From Pseudoalteromonas denitrificans DSM 6059 (GTDB lineage: Bacteria; Pseudomonadota; Gammaproteobacteria; Enterobacterales; Alteromonadaceae), in assembly GCF_900112265.1 (NCBI RefSeq), contig NZ_FOLO01000009.1:1-64000 (forward strand): a stretch of 64,000 bases of DNA. The letters are read 5' to 3'. Shown piece after piece: positions 1 through 9,500 of the stretch. The notes below the pieces were generated by a model that was not told where the DNA came from, did not search any database, and worked only from the letters and a program-made list of their open reading frames with translations. Position numbers and translations under genes: made by a program. Numbering within the stretch: the first letter of the stretch is position 1; each line of letters begins with the position of its first letter.

Positions 1-267
1 GGATTAAAGCGCAGTAGAAGTAATAATATAGAGCGATTGCAGGCTCTATTATTAATAGCTTTAATTGCTCAGTACACATTGTATCTTATTGGAAAGGCAG
101 CAGAAATATTAAAATATCATTACCACTTCCAAGCAAACACAATAAAGAAAAGACGAGTATTATCTTATTGTTATTTAGGAAAAAGAATTCTGACACATAA
201 AAATTATCATATACCAGAATGTATCATTAAAAAGGCTCAAAGAAGCCTAATAAATGAGACTAAATAA
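1..267 (+). pseudogene. IS4-type transposase, C-terminal part, cut by the window edge
   Basis: The frame is open from base 1 and ends at 267. The visible residues, including the stretches GLKRSRSNNIERLQ and LLLIALIAQYTLYLIGKAAE, look like the C-terminal tail of an IS4-superfamily DDE transposase. The catalytic residues lie upstream, outside the window, so it cannot be told whether the element is intact. A TTG at 37 is an internal codon, not a start. No clear terminal inverted repeat is visible in the next 50 bases, so the right end of the element is not placed. The family assignment rests on recalled resemblance only. Confidence 0.55.
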
Positions 268-293
268 AATGGAAAAGATATGGGGAGCCCTAA

Positions 294-410
294 GGCTTTA
301 GCCTTACAAGGTTAAGAATGATTAAGAGGTGGAAAATAACCCAGTTAAGTTAAAGCTCAACCTACAAAACAAATATCGAATTGTAGGTGAGGCTTTAGCC
401 TTACAAGGTT
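294..410. repeat. 20-bp direct repeat flanking a REP-like hairpin
   Basis: The 20-mer GGCTTTAGCCTTACAAGGTT occurs exactly at 294-313 and 391-410. It begins with the small palindrome GGCTTTAGCC. The second copy overlaps the right arm of the hairpin at 352-396. Part of the same motif, TAAACCTTGTAA in reverse, recurs at 9528-9539 next to another hairpin, so this looks like a dispersed intergenic repeat family. Confidence 0.6.
352..396. repeat. REP-like palindromic element, copy 1
   Basis: The arms are 352-367 (AAAGCTCAACCTACAA) and 381-396 (TTGTAGGTGAGGCTTT). They are inverted and nearly complementary, with a loop of about 13 bases. It lies just downstream of the M1 aminopeptidase gene. A second element with closely related arms lies at 3982-4025 in the same orientation. 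Confidence 0.6.
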
Positions 411-430
411 TATAGGTGAAAAACGTTAAC

Positions 431-3028
431 TTAAAGCTGCTTTAAAAATTGATTAACAGATGCAAGTTCACGGCTTTTAAGCCTGATGCAATCATTCACA
501 CTTTCTTCTAATTTGCTTAAAGTACGACCAAATGCTGGAGTTTCGTCAAGTTTAGCTTTGAAAAAATCTTGAGTAACTTTTAGGTCTTTAGCGTCACAAC
601 CAGAACCTGTGTAGCTAGGTAAGTGAGGTAATGAAAATGGCGGTAATTTTTTACTTAATGCATCGTAATTAGTGTAAACCCAGTTTTGAAAGCGCGCTTT
701 TCGCGTTTTTTTATACGTATGGCCACTCATAATATAACGCATATCAGAAGCAGTTATTTTGTCGGTCATCATATAATCTAAAGTTTGTAACTGTAGATGT
801 TCATTGCCGAAGTAAGATAAAGCCATTAATAAGTTTGTTCTAGCTTGTGGATCTTGTGTTGTTTCAAAAGCTTTAGTAAAGCTAGTCAACTGTTTTTTAT
901 CACCATAATAAGCGGCAATTTCTAAATATGTGCCAGCGGTATAAGGATCAACTTTAGTTGTGTCTTTAATGTATTGTGCTGACTCTTTTTTAGCAAGGTT
1001 GATAATTGTTTTATCTTTACCTTCAAAAGCTAATAAACTGATAAGTTGCGGTCTTAACTTACTGATTGCAGCTTCTTCGCCCTTTTTAGCTGTTACACCA
1101 TATTTTTCAAGTGCATTTTGTGCTTTTTTCGTAATAAATTTAGCCCAAACATCTTCATTGCTTTCATCAATAAATACACTTTTTTGGCTTTGAATATAAC
1201 CAAGTGCCATAGATACAACACGAGGGTGCGCATCTTCAATAAATTGACCTAATGTTTTTAGTAAATTGCCACCAGACATTAAACCTGCGTCTAACAAAGC
1301 ATCGCTTGCTGAGATGAATGCGCGTCTTTCACGAACACTCAGTACATCTGCTGCATTGGCTAATAAAGTATCTAATTGTTTATCTTCTAATACCCAACGG
1401 TAGTAACCCATAGCGTTTGCATCTGGATAGATCCATTGTGGTTCAAAATCCAGCTCAATTTTAGCTGAGTCTGAATTTAATAATACTTTTGCTTCTTTTA
1501 CTTCATCACCGCGACCATATTTAATCGTAACAGGCACGCTCCAAAGTTGTGCCGGTGCATCAACGCCTTTATTTGCAAAACGACTTTGCGATAAAGAGAT
1601 AGTTTTACCGTCTTGTTTTACAGCAACAAGAGGGAAAGAAGATTGCTCGATAAATGATTTTAAAACGCTAGGTACATCTTTACCTGATGTTTTAGCAAGT
1701 GCATTCCAAAGATCTGACGCGCTGGCATTTTTAAATGCAAACTCTTTCATATAAGCTTGAATGCCTTTTTTAAAGGCTTCTTCACCAATCCAATTTTCAA
1801 CCATAGATAATACAGCGCTGCCTTTGCTGTAAGCTAGGCCTAAACCATCCATAATGTCATCTTCAGTTTTGATGGGCTTACGAATTGGTTTAGTTGAAAG
1901 GCGTGCATCCATTGCCATAACATTGTTTTGTGGCAAGCTTAGGTCAGAACCAAATTCAGGGTGTAATTTATGTGTTACTTTAGCAGCCATCCAGCTAGCA
2001 AAAGCTTCATTTAACCATAGATCATTCCACCACTTCATTGTGACTAAGTTACCGTACCATTGGTGGGCAAGCTCATGCGCAACAACAGATACAGATGTTT
2101 GTTTTGCATTTTGGCTAGAGTTTTTGTTATCAACTAATAAAATATCTTCACGGTATGTCACTAGACCTGCATTTTCCATTGCACCAAATGGGAATTCTGG
2201 AACACCAACAGAATCAAGTTTTTTATACGGATAAGGAATACCAAAATAGTCCTCAAGGGTTGCTAAAATAGCAGGCATTTCATCAGCAGCATATTTTGCT
2301 AGTTTTTGTTTTTCTTTGCTGGTAATAATACGGCCTTCTATTGGCATGCCTTCAACTTTAGTTTCAACAAATGGACCTACAGCTAAAGCAACTAAATAAG
2401 ATGGAATAGGTGGTGTTTTATCAAAGTAATGTGTTGTCATATCACCGACAACAACGGTTTTTAACTCAGGCGTATTTGCATATACTTTTTGATCTTTTGG
2501 CGCGGTGATTGTTAATTGAAATGGAATTTTATAGCTAGGTTCATCAAATACAGGAAATGCACGGCGTGCATCGCTCATTTCAAATTGCGTGAATAAATAA
2601 GGTAGCTCTTTATCTATGGTTTTATATAAACCAACAGATTGCTTATTGAAAGGCGCCGTAAAATCAATATTTAACGTATATGAACCGGGTTTAATTTCAT
2701 GTTCACATTCTAACCTGACTTTATGTGTTTCAAGCATAGCAGCCGTTAAATCACAATTTTCATCACCAATTAGTTTAATTAATTGGGCTGTATAATCTCT
2801 GCCACTTAACTCAATGAATTTGGTCTTTTTTAATACTTCAAGTTCAATAGTGGTTGAGCCGCTGAAATTTTCTTTAGCGGGGTCAAGCGTTAAGTTCACA
2901 TGTTGAAAATTTGGCTTTGCAACTTTAGCGACTTGAAACTCATTCGCTTGCGCTGCGACTGACAGACTAAAACTTATGCTTAAAGCAAGTATGCTTTTTT
3001 TAAGTACAGAAATATGATTGTTTTTCAT
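431..3028 (-). CDS. Secreted M1-family zinc aminopeptidase (APN/ERAP-like)
   Basis: This 865-residue protein should cleave N-terminal amino acids from peptides outside the cytoplasm. Residues 1-28 form a signal peptide ending in AAQA. The M1 hallmarks are all present: the exopeptidase motif GAMENAG at about 281-287, the zinc site HELAH at 318-322, and the third zinc ligand Glu in NEAF at about 341. The long helical C-terminal half, about residues 540-865, matches an ERAP1-like C-terminal domain. The length suits the family. The gene stands alone between REP-like elements. The exact peptide preference cannot be read from sequence. Confidence 0.93.
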   Translation of the reverse strand: MKNNHISVLKKSILALSISFSLSVAAQANEFQVAKVAKPNFQHVNLTLDPAKENFSGSTTIELEVLKKTKFIELSGRDYTAQLIKLIGDENCDLTAAMLETHKVRLECEHEIKPGSYTLNIDFTAPFNKQSVGLYKTIDKELPYLFTQFEMSDARRAFPVFDEPSYKIPFQLTITAPKDQKVYANTPELKTVVVGDMTTHYFDKTPPIPSYLVALAVGPFVETKVEGMPIEGRIITSKEKQKLAKYAADEMPAILATLEDYFGIPYPYKKLDSVGVPEFPFGAMENAGLVTYREDILLVDNKNSSQNAKQTSVSVVAHELAHQWYGNLVTMKWWNDLWLNEAFASWMAAKVTHKLHPEFGSDLSLPQNNVMAMDARLSTKPIRKPIKTEDDIMDGLGLAYSKGSAVLSMVENWIGEEAFKKGIQAYMKEFAFKNASASDLWNALAKTSGKDVPSVLKSFIEQSSFPLVAVKQDGKTISLSQSRFANKGVDAPAQLWSVPVTIKYGRGDEVKEAKVLLNSDSAKIELDFEPQWIYPDANAMGYYRWVLEDKQLDTLLANAADVLSVRERRAFISASDALLDAGLMSGGNLLKTLGQFIEDAHPRVVSMALGYIQSQKSVFIDESNEDVWAKFITKKAQNALEKYGVTAKKGEEAAISKLRPQLISLLAFEGKDKTIINLAKKESAQYIKDTTKVDPYTAGTYLEIAAYYGDKKQLTSFTKAFETTQDPQARTNLLMALSYFGNEHLQLQTLDYMMTDKITASDMRYIMSGHTYKKTRKARFQNWVYTNYDALSKKLPPFSLPHLPSYTGSGCDAKDLKVTQDFFKAKLDETPAFGRTLSKLEESVNDCIRLKSRELASVNQFLKQL

Positions 3029-3221
3029 GAAATTATGCTGGCTCCACTTTTTGGTTTTGAAGTCAAAAGTAACAAATTTATAGGCTGCTATAAAGCGGGG
3101 TAGTGTTTAGTTGGTAACAAAACGTAAATGAAAATGTACAAGTTTAGGGGATGTTGAGATTTCAATTTGAATTCACAACTGTTTATTTGGTTTTTAAGTG
3201 TTTTACAAAATTAAATCGAGC

Positions 3222-3929
3222 TTAGGCTTTTTCACGGTTTATAAAGCGTTGCCAAGAGACCTTTTCTGGTAGTTGTCTTAGTTGATCCACAATATGAGTT
3301 AAGAATGTTTTATCGTCATATTCTGTAGATATGTACTCATTAAAACCCAGTAGGTAGTGAAAAGAATTTTTATTTTTTGCTTGAATTGCAAAAATACGTA
3401 CTTGTTGCTCGAAGTTAAGGCGAAACGAACTTATGGCTGCTTTTCTGCCATCGTGATCAACATTTGGAATACCGCATTTTTGTAAATACCCCGCGCGCTC
3501 ACCTTCTCCAGAAAACCATATCCTTACTTTTTCACTATATCGACCAGATTTTGCGGGTAAGTCAAACATCAGCCTTGTTTGATTTTGGGTTTTCAAATAT
3601 TTTATAAAGTCATTAAAACCAGCTTGAATTAAACCATTATGAATTGGTATTAAACGTGATTTTATTTTGCCATTGGTATGAAAGTGAAAATATGATTTGG
3701 TATTTATTTCAATAATATCATTGAGGGTAAGCCTGCTTATTTCGTCACTATAAGCTCCTGTATAATATGCTAATACGGGGAGCCAAAAGTGCCAATGTTT
3801 AGCTTGCTCTCTTGGTAATTTACTGTCGGAATATATATAGCCTGAAAATAAAGTATGTAATTCCATTACTGTAAAAGGCCTGCGACCTAAATGTGTTTTC
3901 AACCAACTTCCTTGAAAATGAATACTCAA
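3222..3929 (-). pseudogene. Degenerate tyrosine-recombinase (integrase-like) catalytic domain
   Basis: The 235-codon frame resembles the catalytic half of phage-type integrases, with the block PFTVMELHTLFSGYIYS and the block WLPVLAYYTGAYSDEISRL. The usual first catalytic Arg in the GAR motif is Tyr here. The SFRHTF block reads SFRLNF and the LLGH block reads LLGF. So several catalytic residues are missing. The N-terminal core-binding domain is absent. An in-frame stop lies three codons before the only upstream start, a TTG at 3929, with no good ribosome site. I read it as a 5'-truncated remnant. A domesticated DNA-binding protein is the alternative, since the rest of the frame is intact. Confidence 0.6.
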
Positions 3930-3981
3930 AGAATTTTATACTAAATTGGTGGAATAGTCTGTGCTTTGTTTATAAACATAT

Positions 3982-4025
3982 AAAGCTCAATCTACAGAAT
4001 AACCAACAAACTGCAGGCTGAGCTT
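3982..4025. repeat. REP-like palindromic element, copy 2
   Basis: The left arm 3982-3997 (AAAGCTCAATCTACAG) and right arm 4011-4025 (CTGCAGGCTGAGCTT) are inverted and nearly complementary. The left arm differs from copy 1 at 352 by two bases. It sits between the integrase remnant and the end of the FAD oxidoreductase gene. Confidence 0.6.
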
Positions 4026-4040
4026 GAGTTGTGAATTTTC

Positions 4041-5372
4041 TTATAAATATTTATCTTTTAACCAGCCGTAATTGTAATAGGCTGCTTGTCCTAAGCGTCT
4101 AAATTGAGCAAATGGAAACTTAGGTAACGGGGTATTATAAAGTGGTAAGTCAGGTACTTTATCTTTTGCGATATGTTGTGCGAGTCGAAAAGCTGCTTGC
4201 GCACTAAATGAAACCCCAGAGCCACAATAGCCTAAGCTATAAGCTGTATTATTATTACTAAAAACGTGAGGCATATCATCTAGAGCTGCTGCTATCCAAC
4301 CACTCCAAAAATAATCTATATTTATATTTATTAATGATGGAAAACATTGGCCCAATGCATTTAATAAGCGGTTCTTATAAATAGCTTTATCTTGGTTTTT
4401 ACCTTGAACAGCCCCTCGACCACCAAACAAAATGCGATTGTCGGGTAATAAACGATAATAATATTTTAAAGTTCGCGTATCCATAGTAACTTGATGAGTT
4501 TTTAAACCTGCTACTGCTAGTTCATGTTCGGTTAGAGGGCGAGTCACCATAATATTACTTAAAATTGGTAAGTAGCGTTGGTTTATTGATTTATGGGTTT
4601 GTAAACTATTATAAGCATTACCAGCACAGACGACTTGCTTAGCGGTTACTGTGCCATTTGGGCAAGTTAAAATATGTTTATCATTGTTTTGCTGCCAATC
4701 TAAAACAGGGGTTTGTTCATAAACATTAATACCCTGATTACGAACCATACTCCCATAACCCATTACTAATTTAAGCGGATTTATGCCAAACCCATCATTT
4801 AACCTTAAAGCACCATACGCTTCATGATTGATCATAAAATCAGATTTTAGTTTTTCTGAAGAGATAAACTCTGCATTACCACCTATATTTTTAGCAATAA
4901 AATCACTCTGCGCCTGTAATGAAGTTAGAGCTTTTTTATTGTGTGCTATTTTTAAATAACCATTAGCTTGTTTGTCACAATCAATGTTATGTAAGTTGAT
5001 TAAACCTTCTACACGGCTAACAGCTTCACTAAATTCGTTATAAATGCCTTTTGCTGTATCTATGCCCCACTTACTCGCCATTTGTCCATAACTTAATCGG
5101 CCTGAGCCTTTTAATACAAAACCAGCGTTACGACCACTGGCGCCAAACCCAACTTGGTTAGCTTCTAAAACACAACAGTCAATTTGATATTCAGTACTTA
5201 AATAATAAGCCGTTAATAACCCTGTAAAACCACCGCCAATAATTGCAACATCAACTTGTTGGTTCTGTGATAAAAGGTTAGAAGCTTGTGGGTATGCTAA
5301 GGTACTTGCCCAATAACTATTAGGCAATGGCTGCTGCGCGCAGTTTTTTGAAATAAGCGGATCGTATGTCAT
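4041..5372 (-). CDS. FAD-dependent oxidoreductase of the DAO / gamma-glutamylputrescine oxidase type
   Basis: This 443-residue protein has an N-terminal Rossmann FAD site, VAIIGGGFTGLLTAYYLS, with GGGFTG at 46-51. The fold and length match the PuuB/OrdL-like branch of the D-amino-acid-oxidase superfamily, which oxidises amine or amino-acid C-N bonds. A late motif GYCGSGVSFS near residue 370 is the second FAD-contact region of this family. It is the last gene of a three-gene operon (GST, GNAT, oxidoreductase), 20 bp after the GNAT gene. The neighbours do not reveal the substrate, and no polyamine genes are nearby. Confidence 0.8.
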   Translation of the reverse strand: MTYDPLISKNCAQQPLPNSYWASTLAYPQASNLLSQNQQVDVAIIGGGFTGLLTAYYLSTEYQIDCCVLEANQVGFGASGRNAGFVLKGSGRLSYGQMASKWGIDTAKGIYNEFSEAVSRVEGLINLHNIDCDKQANGYLKIAHNKKALTSLQAQSDFIAKNIGGNAEFISSEKLKSDFMINHEAYGALRLNDGFGINPLKLVMGYGSMVRNQGINVYEQTPVLDWQQNNDKHILTCPNGTVTAKQVVCAGNAYNSLQTHKSINQRYLPILSNIMVTRPLTEHELAVAGLKTHQVTMDTRTLKYYYRLLPDNRILFGGRGAVQGKNQDKAIYKNRLLNALGQCFPSLININIDYFWSGWIAAALDDMPHVFSNNNTAYSLGYCGSGVSFSAQAAFRLAQHIAKDKVPDLPLYNTPLPKFPFAQFRRLGQAAYYNYGWLKDKYL

Positions 5373-5392
5373 ATTTTTAATTATTGTTTTTA

Positions 5393-5953
5393 TTAGAATT
5401 TAAGTAACATTTCAGCGGCTTCACAATGACATTCATTGCCACATAAAGAGCAAACATATCCATGCTCTAAACTATCGCAAAGCCAGCGATCTGGGTGAAT
5501 TTTAATTAGCTCTCCTCCAGCTTTGGTAAAATAACGAAAAGCAGAGTTTCCTGGGCTTTGTAGCCATATATGGCTAGCTCCGGCAATGCCGCCTTGTTTT
5601 TTGACAGCCTCAATAGAGGCCTTTAATAATAATCCGCCAATGCCTTTACCTCTGGCAGTTTCTGTTACTGTATTGCATTTAAAATAACATGTTTTATCAA
5701 CAGGTACTTGCCATAGGTCACAACTGCACCACTTGTCGGTTTGCCAATTTTGTGGTGCATAGGTGAGCCTAAAACCTAACAGTTGTTCACCTTCGGTGGC
5801 AATAAAGCTGGCATTTATATTATTTTTAATACTTTTTTGATGGATCAATTTGATTGACTCAAGATCTAAATAATTATCACCATGAACTAAATTACCCAAT
5901 GCGATAACAGCATCATAATGTGCCGGTGTTAATTGTTTTATCTCCATTTTCAA
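5393..5953 (-). CDS. GNAT-family N-acetyltransferase
   Basis: The 186-residue protein carries the acetyl-CoA pyrophosphate-loop motif ARGKGIGGLLLKA at about residues 103-115, which is GNAT motif A (R/Q-x-x-G-x-G/A). A cysteine-rich C-terminus, with CSLCGNECHC near residues 168-177, is unusual for the family and could bind metal. It lies 8 bp downstream of the GST gene and 20 bp upstream of the oxidoreductase, so the three are probably co-transcribed. The acetyl acceptor is unknown. Confidence 0.75.
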   Translation of the reverse strand: MKMEIKQLTPAHYDAVIALGNLVHGDNYLDLESIKLIHQKSIKNNINASFIATEGEQLLGFRLTYAPQNWQTDKWCSCDLWQVPVDKTCYFKCNTVTETARGKGIGGLLLKASIEAVKKQGGIAGASHIWLQSPGNSAFRYFTKAGGELIKIHPDRWLCDSLEHGYVCSLCGNECHCEAAEMLLKF

Positions 5954-5961
5954 TACCTCTA

Positions 5962-6540
5962 CTACACTCTCGGATCATTTTTTTGCGTGCTTGCACGGCT
6001 TTGGTGTTTTTTCCAAAATTGCACTAAAGCGGGGTAAGCCATAAGATCAGTTAACGCTCTAAACTCTATCCAGTCAAGTAAACAATATAAGCTCATTTCA
6101 GGATAATCAAAAGCGGTAAATTCACGGTTTGCAACTTGTTGGTTTAATTCAGATAACACCTCTGAGATGCGTTCGTTCTGTAAATTGAAAAATAAGCTAT
6201 CTTGTTTGGTATCTAAATCTGAACGTTGGCATATCAGCATTTCAACTAACGAGTCGTTACATGCATTAATTAACGTTACTTGATTTTCTTGATGCCAATT
6301 TAAAGGCGCTAACTCAAAAGTATGTTGTAAATATCTATGAATGACATTGGAATCAAAAATAACTTGTTCACCGTCTTTAAGCATAGGTATTTTACGAGTT
6401 GGGTTTAGCTCAATAAGTGTGGCTCTGTCTTTTTCATCAAATATATTTAAATTGATGAAGTCATAATTAATTTCTTGTTCATGACACCAAATACGAATAC
6501 GTCTTACGTATGGAGAGCTAGTTGAACCATATAATTGCAT
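5962..6540 (-). CDS. Glutathione S-transferase-like protein
   Basis: The 192-residue protein opens with a thioredoxin-fold GST domain. It begins MQLYGSTSSPYVRRIRIWC and contains NPTRKIPMLKDG, the cis-Pro loop, and then FDSNVIHRYL, the glutathione-contact ES/DS motif. A helical C-terminal domain follows. It is the first gene of the operon with the GNAT and FAD oxidoreductase genes. Detoxification or stress use is a family inference. Confidence 0.8.
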   Translation of the reverse strand: MQLYGSTSSPYVRRIRIWCHEQEINYDFINLNIFDEKDRATLIELNPTRKIPMLKDGEQVIFDSNVIHRYLQHTFELAPLNWHQENQVTLINACNDSLVEMLICQRSDLDTKQDSLFFNLQNERISEVLSELNQQVANREFTAFDYPEMSLYCLLDWIEFRALTDLMAYPALVQFWKKHQSRASTQKNDPRV

Positions 6541-6678
6541 GAAAAGTCCTTATAGATTGCTTTTAGGTTTGTGTGGTTAGTGTGTGATATTTAGAGGTGA
6601 AATGTAAGGTATTTGATTTAATTTTATAAAAATAATGCGCGTACCACATAATAATAATATGGTACGACATCGTGTTTA

Positions 6679-6960
6679 TTATTCGGTACGGCTAGTAACT
6701 TCTAACAAATGATAACCAAACTGTGTTTTAACTGGACCTTGAACTGTATTTACGGGAGCCGAAAATACAACTTTATCAAATTCTGGCACCATCATGCCTG
6801 GGCCAAACTCTCCTAAATCACCTCCTTCAGCACTTGAAGGGCAATTTGAATATTGTTTTGCAATTACAGCAAAATCAGCACCGGCTTCTATTTGTGCTTT
6901 TAAATCGTTACAGCTTGCTTCGTCGTCTACTAAGATGTGTCGTGCAGTTGCCATAGCCAT
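6679..6960 (-). CDS. ppiC: Parvulin-type peptidyl-prolyl cis-trans isomerase (PpiC-like)
   Basis: At 93 residues this is a single parvulin domain with no signal peptide, as in cytoplasmic E. coli PpiC. Key family blocks are ATARHILVDDEASC at the start, GGDLGEFGPGMMVPEFDKVVF in the middle, and TQFGYHLLEV at the end. A ribosome site AAAGGA stands a few bases before the ATG at 6960. It catalyses Xaa-Pro bond isomerisation during folding. It appears to be monocistronic. Confidence 0.9.
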   Translation of the reverse strand: MAMATARHILVDDEASCNDLKAQIEAGADFAVIAKQYSNCPSSAEGGDLGEFGPGMMVPEFDKVVFSAPVNTVQGPVKTQFGYHLLEVTSRTE

Positions 6961-7183
6961 GTTTTTTCCTTTGTTTACTAAGAGATATGATATTCAAAAA
7001 TAAGTGTAAGGCAAAAAAATAAAAAAGGCGAGAAAACAAGATAAAGATAATAAATTCGGGGGATTAATAAATTTAAAATAAAAAAATAGTTTAATTTTTA
7101 TAAGTGATTTTACAATTTTTAGAAGTAATTTTAAAAAGCATACTGTAATTTAATTGCTACTTTAAGAATTGAACTTATATATT

Positions 7184-8179
7184 ATGATGACTAAAAAATT
7201 CCCTAAAGAAGAACTTGGCTTTTTTCCAACACCAGTTGTTAAATTATCTCGTTTAAGTGAGTACCTAGGTGGCCCTGAAATATTCATGAAAAGAGATGAT
7301 ATGACAGGGTTAGCTTTAGGAGGTAATAAAACCAGAAAGCTTGAATACATACTGGGTGATGCCGTTGCTCAAGGTTGTGATTCTGTGATCACCGCAGGCG
7401 CTGCTCAATCAAACCATTGTCGTCAAACGGCTGCCGCTGCTGCATCTTTAAATATGGAATGTCACTTGGTTTTAGGGGGCGAAGAACCAGTAGAAGCAAA
7501 GGGAAATTTATTATTAGATCAAATTTTTGGTAGTCATTTGCATTGGGCTGGTCAAAATCGTAAAGGTGAAGATATTCCACAAATTTATAAGCAATTAAAA
7601 AAGTCAGGTAAAAAGCCTTATGTTGTGCCATATGGCGGCTCTAATGAACTAGGGGCTTTATCTTTTGTTGCAGCTGTAGAAGAGCTTGAGTCACAAATAA
7701 AAGATGAGCAATTTACACATATAGTATTTGCCTCAAGTTCAGGCGGCACGCATGCAGGGCTTATGATAGGTAAAAAGCTCTATGGCAAAGGCTTTAAACT
7801 AATAGGTATTAATATAGACAAAGGTGAAACTGATGAAATTCCTTTTGATCATTATATAATTGAACTTGCAAATAAAACTTCAAACATGCTTGGTTTGAAA
7901 TATGAATTTACACAGGAGGCGTTAACTTTAAATTCAGATTATGTAGGGCAAGGTTATGGTGTGGTGGGAAAGTTAGAGCAAGAAGCAATCTCTTTAACTG
8001 CTCGAACAGAAGGTATTTTATTAGACCCTGTTTATACTGGAAGAGCAATGGGTGGTTTAATTGATATGATCAGGACTGGCATCATAAATAAAAATGACAA
8101 AGTTTTATTTTGGCATACAGGCGGTGCTCCCGCAGTATTTGCTTATTCTGATAAACTTCATCTTATGCCTCAAATTTAG
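7184..8179 (+). CDS. D-cysteine desulfhydrase / ACC-deaminase family PLP enzyme
   Basis: This PLP enzyme of about 331 residues belongs to the DcyD/ACC deaminase group. The PLP lysine is in LGGNKTRKLEYI, about residue 49. SNHCRQTAAAA is the conserved Asn/Gln-binding block and ASSSGGTHAGL binds the cofactor phosphate. D-cysteine breakdown to pyruvate, sulfide and ammonia is the closest family activity; ACC or other D-amino acids are possible. I place the start at ATG 7184 or the adjacent ATG 7187, because the TTG at 7169 has no ribosome site. It stands alone. Confidence 0.8.
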   Translation: MMTKKFPKEELGFFPTPVVKLSRLSEYLGGPEIFMKRDDMTGLALGGNKTRKLEYILGDAVAQGCDSVITAGAAQSNHCRQTAAAAASLNMECHLVLGGEEPVEAKGNLLLDQIFGSHLHWAGQNRKGEDIPQIYKQLKKSGKKPYVVPYGGSNELGALSFVAAVEELESQIKDEQFTHIVFASSSGGTHAGLMIGKKLYGKGFKLIGINIDKGETDEIPFDHYIIELANKTSNMLGLKYEFTQEALTLNSDYVGQGYGVVGKLEQEAISLTARTEGILLDPVYTGRAMGGLIDMIRTGIINKNDKVLFWHTGGAPAVFAYSDKLHLMPQI

Positions 8180-8291
8180 ATCTCGAGCTTAAAAGCACAA
8201 CCGATGGCCTCAAGGTGTGATATATGAGAAAATGTGGTTCTCTGTATCAAGGTTAAGCATTGATACACTCAAGATTGATTAAAGGTAAGAA

Positions 8292-9476
8292 ATGAAACAA
8301 TTTGATGTGGTAATTATTGGTGCTGGTGCTGCTGGATTAATGGCTGCAGCAACTGCAGGCTATAAAGGTCGCAGTGTTGCGGTATTAGATATGGGTAAAA
8401 AACCGGGTCGTAAAATATTAATTAGTGGTGGCGGGCGGTGTAATTTTACAAATGAAAATGCCAGTCCAGAAAATTATTTATGTCAAAACCCACATTTTGT
8501 TAAATCTGCATTAAGTCGATATACCCAGCATGACTTTATTGAGTTGATGGATCGTCATGGTCTTGAATATCACCATAAAACTTTAGGTCAATTATTTTGT
8601 GATAACAGCGCCTCAGATATTGTTGATATTTTAATGACAGAATGTGAATGGGCAGGTGTTTCACACTTCTTGCGTAATGAAGTGACTTCAGTTGAAAAGA
8701 CAGAAACAGGGTACTTAGTCTCTACTAGTGAAGATGATTTTGAATGTAATTCACTGATAGTCGCATCTGGTGGTTTAACCATGCCTAAACTGGGTGCAAC
8801 GCCAATAGGTTATAAAATTGCTGAGCAGTTCGGCTTAAACGTATTACCCACCTGTGCAGCATTAGTACCATTTACTTTGCATGATCACGATAAACAAAAG
8901 TTTGATGGTTTATCTGGCATAAGTGTAGATACTCAAGTGACCAGTGAAGATGGTACTTCTTTTCGTGAAAATATTTTATTTACTCATCGCGGTTTATCAG
9001 GCCCTGCAATTTTGCAAATTTCATCTTTTTGGCAAGCAGGCCAAGCCATTACAATTGATTTACTGCCTGACACACCAATGAGTGAGTTACTTGAAAATTG
9101 GCGTGAACAGCACGGCCAAAAATCACTTAAAAATATGCTAATAACCATATTACCTAAGCGCTTTATTGAAGCTATGATAGCGCAAGGTAATATTTTAGAT
9201 AAAACCATTAAGCAGCTTGATCATGGTGAAATAAAAGTATTAAGCGATTACATCCATCAATGGACAATTAAACCAAATGGTACTGAAGGCTACAGAACAG
9301 CAGAGGTAACTTTAGGTGGTGTTAATACTGACGAGTTATCATCTAAAACTTTTGAAGCAAAAAAAGCGCCTGGCTTATATTTTATCGGCGAAGTAATAGA
9401 CGTAACAGGTTGGTTAGGTGGGTATAATTTTCAATTTGCTTGGAGCTCCGGCGTTGCGTGTGGTGGGGCTGTTTGA
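8292..9476 (+). CDS. NAD(P)/FAD-dependent oxidoreductase, HI0933/YhiN family
   Basis: The 394-residue flavoprotein begins with FDVVIIGAGAAGLMAA, a dinucleotide-binding motif with GAGAAG at 10-15. KKPGRKILISGGGRCNFTN at about 36-54 is the signature of the HI0933 (YhiN) family. The C-terminal FIGEVIDVTGWLGGYNFQFA is also conserved in that family and closes the FAD site. The ATG at 8292 follows an AAAGGT ribosome site. The physiological substrate of this family is not established. Confidence 0.85.
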   Translation: MKQFDVVIIGAGAAGLMAAATAGYKGRSVAVLDMGKKPGRKILISGGGRCNFTNENASPENYLCQNPHFVKSALSRYTQHDFIELMDRHGLEYHHKTLGQLFCDNSASDIVDILMTECEWAGVSHFLRNEVTSVEKTETGYLVSTSEDDFECNSLIVASGGLTMPKLGATPIGYKIAEQFGLNVLPTCAALVPFTLHDHDKQKFDGLSGISVDTQVTSEDGTSFRENILFTHRGLSGPAILQISSFWQAGQAITIDLLPDTPMSELLENWREQHGQKSLKNMLITILPKRFIEAMIAQGNILDKTIKQLDHGEIKVLSDYIHQWTIKPNGTEGYRTAEVTLGGVNTDELSSKTFEAKKAPGLYFIGEVIDVTGWLGGYNFQFAWSSGVACGGAV

Positions 9477-9500
9477 TTTTGTGTAGAGACAATAAAGTTT

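Noticed and set aside
1854..2234. 126-codon plus-strand frame opposite the M1 aminopeptidase
   Set aside because: It lies wholly antisense to a well-supported gene and has no ribosome site or recognisable motif.
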